This document shows, piece by piece, positions 11,618-22,978 of a DNA stretch of 64,000 bases. This DNA comes from Apodospora peruviana (taxonomy: Eukaryota > Ascomycota > Sordariomycetes > Sordariales > Lasiosphaeriaceae), in NCBI GenBank assembly GCA_033439685.1, contig JAUEDM010000005.1, forward strand, positions 4,030,001-4,094,000, given 5' to 3'. The translations under genes were made by a program, and so were the position numbers. Each line of letters starts with the position of its first letter. Position 1 is the first letter of the stretch. Under the pieces are notes generated by a model that did no database searches, had not been told where the DNA came from, and saw only the letters and a program-made list of their open reading frames with translations.

Positions 11618-12577
11618 ATGTCTGCCCCAGATCTCAGGGCCGAAGCCCTCGCAACATGGGAAGCTAACGCCTCCCACTGGGACCAGACCATGGGCAGAGA
11701 CGGAAACAAGTACTGGCAGGTTCTGCAGGTACCCTCCCTCCAACGCATGCTGGGTGACAAGCTCCCAGGCGCCGAAGCATTGGAATTGGCGACAGGAAAC
11801 GGATTGGGTGCAAGATGGCTGGCTGCTAACGGCGCTGCGTCCGTGCTGGCGACTGATGGGAGTAACAAGATGTTGCAACTGGCGGAGAAGCATATATCTG
11901 CGGAAGGGGGCGACGTTATCAGCTTAGCTAAGCTAGACGTGACGAGTGATGAGGATTTTGACGGGTTAGTGAGCGCGAGCCAGCCTGGCTTCGACATCAT
12001 CCTCATGAACATGGCCATCATGGACGTGGCGACCCTCGAACCGCTGGCTCGGGCTCTGCCGAAGCTACTGGCCAAGGACGGAGTGTGAGTCCCATTATTC
12101 TCAAGCCAACCACGATGCCGAGATCAAACGCACAAGAAGAAACTGACGAAAAGTTGGCGGCAAAAGGTTCTATGCCTCAGTCCTGCACCCGGTATTCTTC
12201 ACATCCGGTGCATCCCGCAACGTCGACCTCCGCGACAATCCACAGACAGGCGGCCTCGATGTCACCCGCACCAAAATCATCAAGGACTACCTGTTTGTCC
12301 CGCCGGCGATGGGCGTCGCGCACCTGGATCAGCCTGAGCGGCAAGTATGTTTCCCCCGTTTCCCCGAGCTTGAAGGTGATAACTGAAAAAACAGATCTAC
12401 TTCCACCGCCCCATCCACGAGCTGTTCGGCACCTTTTTCGCGGCTGGGCTGGTCATGGACGCGATGGAGGAGCCGGCGTTCACGGAGGACGATCACATGC
12501 CGGACCGGGTCGAGGCTCACAGTAACTATACGCAGCTTCCGGCGTTGTTGGCGTTTCGTATGCGACGGAGGACCTGA
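11618..12577 (+). CDS. class I SAM-dependent methyltransferase (Methyltransf_25-like)
   Basis: Predicted small-molecule methyltransferase of 275 residues. Exons are 11618-12084, 12167-12344 and 12395-12577. The introns are 82 nt (donor GTGAGT, AACTGACG branch) and 50 nt (donor GTATGT); the frame is kept across both and each join gives plausible protein (KDGV-FYASVLHP; PERQ-IYFHRPI). Motif I is ALELATGNGLGARWLA, followed by an acidic motif II (ATDGS) and the post-I strand FDIILMNMAIMD. The C-terminal ELFGTFFAAGLVMDAMEEPAF and RMRRR end are typical of fungal members of this family. It is convergent with the DUF3431 gene, 307 bp away. The substrate is unknown. Confidence 0.85.
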
Positions 12578-12884
12578 TTCGGGCGGGTGTGTTGAGTGGT
12601 CTCCTCGGGCTGTTCGACGTGACGAAGGATTTCTTTTCCAAAATCCAGATTGCAGCCTAGAACATGACATCAGATTCCACAGTAAGGTAGGTACCTTAGA
12701 TATGACGCAGAAAAGCAACCGGCAGTTGCCTTGACAGGTACGAAACTCTCTGTTCGGACTAGGGACGTAGTATGAACCGTGACGTAACGTCAATGTCCAA
12801 GACCAATGGTCCGAGGTGTCACATGTAACCATTCATGATTCATCTTTCCCAAAACAAAACTCCCTAATAACTCCATCTGTAATC

Positions 12885-14069
12885 CTAAAACCCAAAATCC
12901 AACCCCTTCCTCCCCTTTCCCTCCTCCTCTCCCCTCTTCACAGCCTCCGCAACCTCCATCCGTATAGTCCCATCAATCTCAGGAATCCGTTTCCGTGCAT
13001 ACACCCCAGCCTGCGGATCAAAAATCTCATGCCCGAGTTCCACTTGCTCCTCCAGCACCCTTCTCTCGGCAGCCAACTCATTCACCCGTCGTGGCGTCTC
13101 ATCGTCCCCAAAACAAACCCCATACATATCGCAGTACGTCTCCCGTTCAGGCGGACAGCTGACCGCCTCCCCCCGGAAAAGCCACGGCCAGAGGTGCTCC
13201 CACACCCTCCCCGTTATATAATCGCTCCAGCCCACGTTGACCAGCCAGTCCATATGCTTCTTGTATTGCGTCTTCGGATTTCTTTGGATCGCGGCCCGCG
13301 AAACGGCAAACTGGCTGCAGCACGTGCCCCCAAACACCTCAGGCCAGTCCTTGCGCTGCACGCCAAAGTTGGCGCGCAGCGCTGGTCCTACAAAGCTTTC
13401 CTCTTTTTTTGTGGAGAGGCTTGCCGGAAGCGTGGTGTTGATCCACGCCGGACAGGCCTCTTTCCACGAAACGCGCAGGTTGAAGTATGACTTCGTTTCA
13501 TCGGTCGCGATTCGGTTTAGGTTGAGGCGCGACAGGGCAAAGGTCATGGATCTGAGCAGGGCTGGTTCAATGTGCCAGGGATTCTCGTGGGAATGAATCA
13601 GGACGGAGACGTCGGGCAGGGTGTCGTAGAAGTCGTGGAAGTAGGTGTGGTATATTAGGGCCTCACGGCCTTTGCGCGGGACGGGTGGGCGCAGCAGCAG
13701 CCCAGTCCCATTGTAGGAGTTGTCGGCGTCGCTCACATAGCGGATGATTTTGAGGTTTGGGAGGTAAGGACGTAGTTGCTCGGTCCAGGAGGTGTTGTCT
13801 GCCGCGACGGAGGCAATTACCAGGTTTACGGTGAGGTTGGTACTTGGCAAGGGGGTTGTTGGTGGAGGAGGGGGGAGGTGGAAGAGGATGCCGTCGTCGT
13901 CAGTGGCAGGGGCGAAGGGTGCCCAGGGGGGTGGTGTCGGTTGGTTGTCGCGGTGGTGCCTGATGTGGAGGCCAAGGAGGAATGGGACCAGTATTAGCGC
14001 AACTGCCAGTAGGAATCGCGGCCGACGCGTCGGCGGGAGGATTCCGCCCCTATACCACCTGGGCAACAT
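12885..14069 (-). CDS. DUF3431 family type II membrane protein
   Basis: Intronless 394-residue protein. The short basic N-terminus is followed by one membrane anchor (about residues 19-36, FLLAVALILVPFLLGL), then a proline-rich stalk and a luminal domain. The luminal part matches DUF3431: NLVIASVAADNTSW at its start, then KGREALIYHTYFHDFYDTLPDVSVLIHSHENPWH, then the Cys-containing FGGTCCSQFAVSRAAI and YKKHMDWL. The conserved Asp/His pattern and layout resemble Golgi glycosyltransferases, but the biochemical role of DUF3431 is not established. It ends in a charged Glu/Lys-rich tail. Confidence 0.85.
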   Translation of the reverse strand: MLPRWYRGGILPPTRRPRFLLAVALILVPFLLGLHIRHHRDNQPTPPPWAPFAPATDDDGILFHLPPPPPTTPLPSTNLTVNLVIASVAADNTSWTEQLRPYLPNLKIIRYVSDADNSYNGTGLLLRPPVPRKGREALIYHTYFHDFYDTLPDVSVLIHSHENPWHIEPALLRSMTFALSRLNLNRIATDETKSYFNLRVSWKEACPAWINTTLPASLSTKKEESFVGPALRANFGVQRKDWPEVFGGTCCSQFAVSRAAIQRNPKTQYKKHMDWLVNVGWSDYITGRVWEHLWPWLFRGEAVSCPPERETYCDMYGVCFGDDETPRRVNELAAERRVLEEQVELGHEIFDPQAGVYARKRIPEIDGTIRMEVAEAVKRGEEEGKGRKGLDFGF

Positions 14070-15186
14070 GGGGATGGCAGGGGCGGAGGCGCGTGTGTCG
14101 CCTGCCTGCGTTTGTTGGACATGTCAATTGTCTCGGGGAGAGGTATTGAAGCAAAAGTGAAGTCGTCCATGATGATCGCGATTATGTACGTGGATTATAT
14201 CAGATAAGCGATGCCCTATCCGGAACCTCCATGGCTGAACTGTTTCTTTTGCTTCAAGGCTGAAAGATGCCCCGCAATAATCTCGCCTCCAGGCAGTCCC
14301 TGATTCCGACCCCTGAAACTGATTGGGTTGGCGGGGGCCGGCACGGCACGCACACGGCAAGCCTTCAGGGTCCAGGGACTGTGAGTTCAGGATGAACATG
14401 TCAAGACTCGCAAGCCGATGCCAACGACTTGATATGCTTCTATTATTAAATTTCCTCAGTTCTTTATATATAGAATTTTCTTGAATTTCTCCGTATCTCT
14501 AGATGCTGATATTCTAATTTATGTGTTGCCAGATCAGTTTGGAGGTGTTAACCGGGCGGGTTGAATGTGAACTTTTCGGGTCCGGGAAGCGAACCCGGGG
14601 CGGAGCTTGGCAGCGACACTGCGATCCATATCCTCAAACATCAATAACAGCTCGCACCCTGTCGTTTTTCGTCTTTAGTTCGTCAGTAGGAGAAAGGTAG
14701 AGAATAAACCGGAAGTTCATTACTCCGATCTTACAGAATCGCTCCTTTCTTTTTCCTTTCTACAAAATCAGACATGTCGCATTTCCACGTGATGGATTGC
14801 TGCACTGTTCAGCGCCCAACCCAATCATCGCGAGTCGCTTCACAGGTACAGCACCGCCCCGGGCCCCGATCCCCGCCACTCTGGACGCCCGCATTTCACC
14901 GGATTGCTTGCCGTCGGTCGGCAGCAGCAATCCTTTTCATGCGAGATTGCCCACATCTCCTGACCAGTTCAGAACCCAAAATCTCTCACTGTTTCTCTCG
15001 CTCTCTCTTTGTCTCTCCCCCACGGCAGAGAAAGTCAGAAACCCGAGGTGAAGCCCTGAACGTGGAATCGACTCGCATGCTGAGGCCGCTGTTTTTAGAC
15101 ACCAAGCCTGCAGTAACACAGATCTACGTACTACGTCCACACCAGCGAAGAATTCACATCACGCCACTATCCAAACCGAGATAAAG
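14070..15186. other. intergenic plus long 5' leader of bHLH gene
   Basis: No gene is recognised between the divergent DUF3431 and bHLH genes. The part next to the bHLH gene is pyrimidine-rich and carries a long upstream reading frame described separately. Confidence 0.4.
14774..15184 (+). promoter_or_regulatory. possible long uORF before bHLH gene
   Basis: An ATG at 14774 opens 136 codons that end in TAA at 15182-15184, two nucleotides before the bHLH ATG at 15187. The peptide resembles nothing I know. If it lies in the mRNA leader it would tend to limit bHLH translation or depend on reinitiation. The transcription start is unknown, so it may instead be upstream DNA. Confidence 0.35.
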
Positions 15187-15888
15187 ATGTCACAACCAAT
15201 ATCCGATGTGATGGACGCAACAGCGACCTCGTCGCCAAGTCCACCGAGCCGAGGTCAAATCATTATTAGCATCACCGAACAGAAAAAAGAAATGGACGGC
15301 ATGGCACTATCAGCGTCAACGTCCCTCTCACCACCTCCTTCGGCCTCAAGCAGCAGCACGACCTTCAGCTCCGCCGGCGTCGCGGCGGCGGCGGCGGACG
15401 AGTCCAAAGAGGAACGCACGCGCCAATGGCACAACCGCATCGGCAAGAAGTACCGCCAGAAGCTCAACGACAAGTTTGAGAGTTTGCAGGCCGTGCTCCT
15501 GCGGCATCTCAAGGTTGAGGATTTGCAACAGGAGCTGTATGGCAGTTGCAGTGGTAGTGAGGATGAAGATGAAGACGATAATAGCGTCGTTCTTGAAGAT
15601 AACAAGGTGAAGGAGGAAGAAGAGAGTGATGAAGAAGAGATTGACGATCTTGCGGTTGTAATGCCAGCGAAGCGGCGGACTACTCGGACAGGCAGTATGA
15701 ACAGTGAGAAGAAGAGGAATCTGCACAGCCATCGTGGTCATGATCATGGGCGGCGGACGCAGACGGGAACAATCAACAAGGCTAAAGTGTTGGCCATGGC
15801 GAGGAAGAAGATTGTGGCTATCCAGGCAGAGAATGAGAGGCTGCGGAGGAAGAAGGAGGCGCTTTTGAGGGAGTTGGTGGAGGATTGA
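15187..15888 (+). CDS. bHLH transcription factor with long acidic loop
   Basis: Intronless, 233 residues. A Ser/Pro-rich N-terminus is followed by a basic region and helix 1 (WHNRIGKKYRQKLNDKFESL, about residues 81-100). A long acidic loop rich in Glu and Asp comes next, then a basic stretch, then helix 2 (INKAKVLAMARKKIVAI) running into a short leucine-containing coil (ENERLRRKKEALLREL). The pattern resembles SREBP/ACE-type fungal bHLH proteins. The residue that normally is Glu and contacts the E-box (HNxIEKRYR) is Gly here. DNA binding may therefore be altered or depend on a partner. It is followed closely by the convergent esterase gene. Confidence 0.85.
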   Translation: MSQPISDVMDATATSSPSPPSRGQIIISITEQKKEMDGMALSASTSLSPPPSASSSSTTFSSAGVAAAAADESKEERTRQWHNRIGKKYRQKLNDKFESLQAVLLRHLKVEDLQQELYGSCSGSEDEDEDDNSVVLEDNKVKEEEESDEEEIDDLAVVMPAKRRTTRTGSMNSEKKRNLHSHRGHDHGRRTQTGTINKAKVLAMARKKIVAIQAENERLRRKKEALLRELVED

Positions 15889-16017
15889 TTGGGTTTCAAC
15901 CCTTCAAGTGTACTCTGCGATAAATTCCATAGCTTCGGGCGGCTACCTGAACTAGAATGAATCATTACACCTAATATCTCTTACATCTGTGTGCTCCTGG
16001 ATATCCTGCTGGCTGGC

Positions 16018-16876
16018 TTACTTCCCCAAAGACTGCCTCACAAACTCGAGCAACAACGGCCCAATACGTGAAGCGATGACCCGGTCCCCAGCAACGGACG
16101 GATGCACCCCGTCACGCAGATCGGACGTCTTGAACCCAGTATAGCAGTCGGCAATAACAATAGGCGAATCAGTCGTGTTGAGACCCTTGGCCCAGGCAGG
16201 AATCGCCGCGTTAAGAGCCGTGATGGCTGAGTTGGATCCAGCAGATAGCGGAATCACCAGATCCACCTTGTATCTCGTCTATTAGCATCACACTCCCACT
16301 TCCATGAGACATGTGGAGGAGGAGAACATACAATAATCTTGGCCTTGGGACTCGCAGCTCGAATCGTCGTGACAATCTTGGTGTAAGCGGCAATGATGTC
16401 GTTGGTGCTGTGGCCGCGGAAGACGTCGTTTGTCCCCAACATGAACATCACAATATCGGCCGGCGTGTTCTGCATCCACTTTGTAATATAACTGTTGGCG
16501 ATGTCAATGGCGAGCCAGCCCGAGTGGCCCTCGTGGTGCTGGTCCCAGTTGGCCGTGGAGGGCTTGCAGTTCTGCGGGTTGCTGTTCTGCGAGCCGACGT
16601 ACTGCACCTGGTCGGCGTACTTTGCCTCGGCGAGCTGGTCCCACACGAAGGCGCGCCAGCAGGTGATTTCTGTGATGCTATCGCCGAGGGGCACTACCAA
16701 CACCTGTTAGCTCTTGGTGTTTTGGTTGTGTGGTTGGTTGGATAGGGATATTAGGGATAGTTACTGATTCTCAGCTTCTTTTGGGTCTGGCGTTGGACAA
16801 CTTCGGCTTGGAGCGGGCTGGCGGTGACCATACCGGCCAAGGCCCAGGCTGCTAGGATGATAGTTGAGACGTACAT
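16018..16876 (-). CDS. secreted SGNH/GDSL esterase (CE3-like)
   Basis: Predicted secreted esterase, probably deacetylating polysaccharide such as xylan, 240 residues. Exons: 16876-16765, 16693-16332, 16266-16018. The introns are 71 nt and 65 nt, the second with a GCTAAT branch site. The first acceptor is placed so the join reads LRIMPLGDSITEITCW, the block I with catalytic Ser. A signal peptide (MYVSTIILAAWALAGMVTA) precedes it. Block III is MLGTNDVF and block V is LRDGVHPS with the catalytic Asp and His. The short spacing and ITEITCWR sequence are characteristic of carbohydrate esterase family 3. Acetyl-xylan activity is inferred from family. Confidence 0.88.
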
Positions 16877-19743
16877 GTTGTCTCGTGTGCTCGAGTAACA
16901 GAGTAAGTGTGCCAAGGATCACGAGGGACGCAGAAGAATGCTTGGGAGAGGAGATGGCCTTCACCTATTTAACGTATGTGGTTATGTGTGTTCGTGAACC
17001 ATCCCCAGACTTGCCCCATATTGCGGGTTCGGATATCGGCAAAGGTGCCACTTTAACGGACGTGATATTATCCAGCCGGGGTGCTACATATTCGTCCACT
17101 TGTGCGGACCTCCCGCCCATATCTCCGGGGAGAGATAGATTACAGACCGAGGAGTGTCCAGTATAAGTGCTGCGGGATAGATGAGGCTCAAGATGCGCTC
17201 CAGTCATGGACAGTGTTTCGGATCTGAGGATGGGGGAATATAAAGTAAAATTTGGAGAAGGCGTGAGCGCCATACCTTTTCCGACTTTTTACACTTCTTC
17301 GGTGCTGGTAAACCCTTTTGCTGATTGGGAAACAAGTTATATATCCGGAGGGGGGATCTGAAGCTGCAACAAGTGCACATTAATATCTGGCTAATATATA
17401 CCAAGCCCCCATTTGGGTTCGGAATCATCCGAGGTTATTCTCCGACAGTTTCAGAGGAAACAAGCTTTTCCCCAATTCCGTGTGTTTTTTTCCCAAACTT
17501 GTAGCGTATTAACGACAGAAATAGTTGAAAGCACAGCTCACCGTTGGATACTTGGAAAACCCAAAGGGTAAACCGCAGCATCACCTGTTGGCCCGAAGGG
17601 GGAAATAAATGCTGTGGGTCCACTTATCGATAATCAGGGCGTCGTTACTGAGAATTAATCAATATAGAATGATTGTCGTTGTTGGGCTGGTGAACTATGG
17701 CTGTTTTGCACTGCTACCTACTCTAAAGGGTTGGGGCCAGCAGGTTTCGCACCTGCTGCAGTACACATGTTTGTCAACGCAACACTGGCAGGGAGTTGAA
17801 AGCGCCACTTACTTCCATACGTCCGGTATCTTATTGCCTGCCTATCAACATGGGGATGTTTTACCGGTCGTCTAACATGGTATGTGGAACCTAAATCTCA
17901 TCGTTGCCCTTACATATTTTGTCTGTGAATAGCATCCCCCCCTATCGAGCTGGGGAAGATGTGAGAGAAGAGCTTTTGAGTCCACTCATCAGTGTCCTTT
18001 ACCTCGTTGCCTTTACGTGGTTTGCCAGTTTAGGTTCAGTGATTCGGGCTGGGAGCTGAACTGGTGGTGTCGAGTGGCTGGACCTGCTTCCATTCGGAGC
18101 CATTGCTCCGGTATCACCTGACGCCTGTTGATGTGTTCTGATACTCGTCGTGGCCAGCACGAAAGCTGCTTATCCGACAATTGAAGGGACTCCAAGATGG
18201 AAAACTTTCTGCCGGACTCAAGGATGCCTTCCAGGTTGTATCGGGTGGTTGCAGGTTGCCAGTGAATGACAAAGCGCAACAGAGACTGAAGGGATAAGAG
18301 GAACAGCCGTCGTAGGACCAGGCACAGCTGCTGCCACCTTCCTCAAGCACAACATCTCCATTGACCGAATGGAGACCTTACGTCATGCCGCGACTTATGG
18401 CACTGCCCGTAGCGGAAGCTGCGGAACGTGATATGGGTCAATTCGGTGGCAGTTCCGGATCGGCCAGCGATGCCCTCCTCGGACAAGGCCAGCCCTGGAA
18501 TTTGTTAAGAACTCAATTGCCCTCCACCTTGGCTCATCTCTTCTCCATATTTTCTTCCATCATTGTTTCCCTATCTCGAAAGAAACGACTCGATGATGCA
18601 AGTCTACTCTGGTAAAATGTGTTGCCAACATACCTGCGACCAACCTCCAATGGCCAGCCCTTCCCTCCTCCTTCTACCCCACCAACACTCCATGAAGGCG
18701 CAATATCTTACGGTCCTGCATATGAACGCGAATTGTACGGGTGATCAAGCTTCTGACCCGTCAAGCAATGCATACAACACTGAACGCAAACTATTGCGTC
18801 TTTTGGAATCCCACTTCCCCACCAACAACCTTATCATGTTGCATCCAGGACAGGACTTCCTCTTCTGGCTCCTTGCATTCCTCTGACCGAACGATCGGGT
18901 TGGACATCAGCAGACGGCCACTCAAGGTACAGTACCCCCGAGAACTTCAAGTCGCTGCGTCGTACCCCGCAGCTGTCAGTATTCAATATTCCAGAAGATA
19001 CACAGCCCGCCACCAACATTTTGGGCTGGTTGCAGCTCGAAATCGAGCAAGAATTGTGGCTTCAAGTTGACACAATGGCTTATCAGGATTCAGGGAAACA
19101 ACCCCAGATATTGTGCCCTCCCACATGGGTTCTCGGGTGGCACCGAAGCCTGCCGCATTGAATGACGGCAGATGATGATCCCACAGCCCTTCGAGAAAGG
19201 CATCTCAACCACCACCCCCAAACTGTTTCGTTTGCCAGACCTCAGCGAACAGCCAACAGCAGACCTCACTACTACCCCTCTTCCAAAACTGGCGTCCGTT
19301 AGTTGCCAATACCGAGAAGGAAAGTGAATCCGGGGGTCAGAACCTGACCGCCCCGGCCGGTTACGGTATGCACAGCAGTTAGTGCATAATCGTGCTCCCA
19401 GTGGCGCATCTGTGTCGCCAATGACCTGCCAAACAAGCTTATTCCCGCAACCACCACGTGTACGCATTACTTGCTATTCTAGTTCCTCCGAGAGCTGGCA
19501 TGACCATGGCGCAAATGGACCCCTGAAAACAGTCCGGATTGGAGTAACGTCTTACGTCAAAATATCTGATAGCGGAGAGACCCGGGCCATAAAGGCAGCT
19601 CTGACCCCCAACCTCGATGTTCAGCTAGACTTCTAGGTCTCGATAAAAGAACCCACTGTTCTGGGAGCAGATTCGTTACCCCTCCGCATTCGTTGTCACC
19701 GCATCAGCACGAGACAAACCACGAGCATCGAAATTCAGCAAAC
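16877..19743. other. gene-poor stretch, 2.9 kb
   Basis: No protein-like reading frame was found on either strand. It holds one copy of a dispersed repeat at 17706-17800 and the promoter side of both flanking genes. Confidence 0.45.
17706..17800 (+). repeat. dispersed ~95-bp repeat, copy 1
   Basis: This stretch matches 25641-25733 in direct orientation. The shared landmarks are GGTTGGG, GTTTCG, ACCTGCTGCAG (ACCTACTGCAG in copy 2) and a perfect AACGCAACACTGGC. Several differences are transitions. Weaker similarity continues to an AGAAGAGCTTTTGAGT segment near 17968, so the ancestral element was longer. Its identity is unknown. Confidence 0.6.
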
Positions 19744-21383
19744 ATGGTCAACACCGAACATGACCCCAGTACTTCCAAACTGGTGAGACCATTTAATCAC
19801 GCTCACACGGTTCAAATGGCTAACGTATTTGTTTTGTCCGGGACAGGCGGCAGACGATTTCGACGATGCCGAGTCAGATATTGCAGTGGTAGGTTTGCAG
19901 GTCGATCTGTGAACAATTGACAACCGGACAATAGCCGCTCATCACATGTGCCATGACAGAGTGAAGCAACATCGCGCACATCGCTTCGGTCATCGGTAAT
20001 GGCATATCATGTCGAGAATGGCCGCACATACCATGCAATGAGCGCCGGGAGTGAGTCTGCCCCTGGAATTCGATCTTTTGCTTTTGGCCCTTAGGTGCTG
20101 ACTGAAGAGATGTTAGAATACTTCATTCCCAACGACGAGGTCTGTTTTCTATCCCTTTACAACACAAACAAAAATGGGGCCTAACATATGCCCAACAGCC
20201 CGAGCTCGAACGACTTGACTTGCAACACACGCTGTTTCTCCTGACTCTGGACGATGAGCTCGCGCTGTGCCCTAAGAAGACGGGTGCAAAGAGGGTATTG
20301 GATGTTGGGACAGGGACCGGTGTTTGGGCAGTTGATTACGGTACTTTGCTTTCCCAAGTTGCAATCCTGCAGTGTGATTTGCGCTGACGCCGTTTCAAGC
20401 CACCGCAAATCCGGATTCTGAGGTAAATAAAACAACAGAGCAACCACTCAATTTTGGCCATGGTCGAGGAGAGCTAATTGCAGACTCGGTACCACTGCTA
20501 GGTTATTGGAGTCGATTTGAGCCCCGTTCAGGCCTCTTTGTATGTGTCTGGATTGTGTGGCTTTCGTCGTCGATGTTGAGCTAACAAAATGGGTGTGCCC
20601 AGCGTCCCGACCAACTGCACATTCGAGACAGACGATATCGAAAAGGAGTGGGTGTACTCGAAGCCCTTTGATTTTATCTTCTCGCGAATGTTGGGCGGCA
20701 GCTTAGCCGATCCTCAGGGGTTCATCGAACAGTCCTTTAGGTGAGTTTGGCCTCGACTTAGCTGGCGTATTCGAATGAAGGGAAAGTTGAACCAGCAAGA
20801 ACAGCAAGCTTGAGCCCGGAGGTTATCTGGAAATGTGCGACATGATCCTGCCCGTGGCTAGTGACGATGGCACCCTCGCCGAGGATTCCTTCCTTGTGCG
20901 CATGTCACACATGACTGTCGAGGCCGCCAAGAGATTTGGACGCCCCATTCATCTCGCGCCAGAGTATGCCTCCATGTTCGAAAAGGCCGGCTTTGTGGAT
21001 GTCACGGTCAAGAAGTTCAAGTGGCCGAGCAACATCTGGCCGGCCGACAAGAAGCACAAGAACATGGGCCAGTGGAACTTTGTCAGCATGGATGGCGGAC
21101 TCGAGGGGCTGACCCTCGCACTCTTTACGCGTGCACTGGGTTTGACCAAGGAGGAGACGCAGGTATTTTGTGATGGAGCCAGAAAGGAGATTCGGGATGT
21201 TCATATCCATGCTTACTGGACTGTGTGAGTTGCTCTCTTTCGCTTTTCCTTGTTTCTCATTACATTTGGCTCTTGACGAGATGGGGCGTGGTTTCAAACA
21301 CTTAACTCCCGCAGGCCGTTGCGATAGCTGGCTAACATACATCACTGTGCAGATGCATCGTCTATGGCAAGAAGCCAGAATAA
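19744..21383 (+). CDS. LaeA-like SAM-dependent methyltransferase
   Basis: Ten-exon gene encoding about 331 residues. Exons: 19744-19782, 19847-19888, 19960-20050, 20108-20139, 20199-20340, 20400-20422, 20502-20539, 20603-20740, 20805-21224, 21353-21383. All nine introns obey GT..AG, eight are 57-79 nt and the last is 128 nt; summed exons are 996 nt and open throughout. Conserved features: the YHVENGRTYHAM motif, the FIPNDEPELERLDLQHTLFLL block, motif I VLDVGTGTGVWAVDY, motif II VIGVDLSP, the FDFIFSRMLGG strand and LEPGGYLEMCD. LaeA-like enzymes act in regulation of, or inside, secondary-metabolite pathways. No polyketide or peptide synthase is visible in the window, so its target is unknown. 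Confidence 0.88.
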
Positions 21384-21842
21384 GAAAAACATCAGAACTA
21401 ATTCTATCTGGACTACTTTTTCGCAATCCATTATTCTGTTTTCAACTGCATATTGGAAGTGTACACGTGATAACGTTACCCCCATATATCAAGCATATAG
21501 TCCAAGTATCAGCGACTTTGTAGTCTGTCCAACCAGGATCATCTGCGTTCAATCTCCCGTGGTGAGCTGAAATTTTCGAAGTCTAGTGCTTGAGTTTTCT
21601 GGGAACCTGAATAACTTCATCAGTCGTGCCCTTGCGCCATGGGCTTAACTGTGGAATACCGGCTGCAATTTTAGCCCAAACATTTGAACATTTTGACAAT
21701 AACTTCAGTGAGGCACTGCAATTTAGTCCCGACGGAGGGGCATGACTGCTCTTTATCATTGCGGCTGCCACAGGTAGGTATCAGCCTGCTCATAAAATAT
21801 CAGAAATGCAGTGTTGACTTCAAATTTACATCTTGGCGGACT

Positions 21843-21919
21843 GCACTGCAATATTAGCCCCTCCGCGAAGCCACAAGCATTGTGGAGCATAGCCTTCGTG
21901 GAGACTACAATTGCAGTGC
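21843..21919. repeat. 77-bp inverted-repeat element, GCACTGCAAT family
   Basis: The ends are inverted repeats starting GCACTGCAAT; the left arm continues ATTAGCCCCTCCGCGAAG and the reverse-complemented right arm continues TGTAGTCTCCACGAAGG. Related single ends occur at 21715-21745 (CACTGCAATTTAGTCCCGAC), near 21663 (CTGCAATTTTAGCCC) and at 29351-29377. It looks like a very short non-autonomous element or a fold-back remnant. No clear target duplication was found. Confidence 0.5.
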
Positions 21920-22154
21920 TATGCCATCTTCCATTTTTCCTAGAATGTGTTAGTGGACGTCTGAACCTCGGTCAAGTCAAGTCTCACCGAGAAACGGTAG
22001 CCCGTCAGCAGTCTTTGGGCCAAAAGGGGGAAAACAGCCTTCTTTTCCCTCCTCTTGGCAGTCATCCTCATCGATCGTTCCATATGATTTAATTAGCTTA
22101 AGCACGGCTGTGATTACCTGTGTTGCACACAACACAGATCGGAAATGACTGTAT

Positions 22155-22179
22155 ATGTGTGTGTTGTGTGTGTGTGTGG
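22155..22179. repeat. GT-rich microsatellite
   Basis: Short run of alternating GT with one interruption, in intergenic DNA. Confidence 0.8.
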
Positions 22180-22978
22180 CAGGCATCAAAAGCTCGTAGC
22201 CTCGTTTACGTAGAAGAAGGACTACCCGTGCTCGGTGAAAAAAGCCAAGGCGGAGACAAGGCCGGTGCCCCTGAATGCTCCCCAGCAACCTATCGTATTC
22301 ACAGTGGACGGCGGGAAGTGGGCGAAGCTCACGCCTCCGTCAGTCAACGCGCAAATCAGATCGTTGTGTTCTCCCGACCGACGGGACGGGCTGGTGAGAT
22401 GGTGTAGTGGGGTGCAGAACAATAGTAAGACGCTGGGGAGCCGGGACGGCAGGCTCTGGGTGATGCGGAGATAGGATTCTCCCGACCTGCAGGTCCAGCT
22501 GCGACGCCACTGCAATGCCGTCCTCTCTGCACTGGGGCTGAAGAGTTCAATAGTGGTGGTACAGAACCTGGTGGGTGGGTATGATTCGTCCCACTCTGGT
22601 ATTGGTTTACGTGGTGTTGTTGATGGAGGGTTAAGGAGTGGGTTACCATTGGGTTCAGGGGGGTGCGTAAGTTCGGTGCCAAATATAGCGTCAACGACTG
22701 CAAGCCGCTGTCATCAATATTTACTTCTGCTCGGTAGATCAAGCAAGCCAAGTAAGATGCCGGTTTTCTTCTGTTCCTGCTGCCTTACTCAGTAACCGCA
22801 AGGCTGGATGAAACACGGGAGAGAATAAAGCTTGTCCGCCCGGCTGCATGTTCCGAGAAAGGTCTCCTCTCTTTTCTTTCTGGCAAGCATTGCTACCCTA
22901 AGTCTGGTAGTTTTCACGGAAGTCCTTCGCTATATACTTCCTCCTTATTCCTTCGTTTACCGTCGACCAGCTCCAAGA

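Larger units (their letters stand above)
21384..22978. other. intergenic with short repeats, 1.6 kb
   Basis: No gene was found. It holds several copies of a short GCACTGCAAT-type repeat (21660-21920) and a GT-rich microsatellite at about 22155-22179. Confidence 0.45.

Noticed and set aside
14570..14610. T-arm-like CCGGG-TTCGCTT-CCCGG on the minus strand, possible tRNA
   Set aside because: The loop lacks the conserved A58, and no acceptor, D or anticodon arm can be drawn at the right distance.
11618..21383. Secondary-metabolite gene cluster around the LaeA-like methyltransferase
   Set aside because: There is no polyketide synthase, NRPS, terpene cyclase, P450 or transporter in the window.
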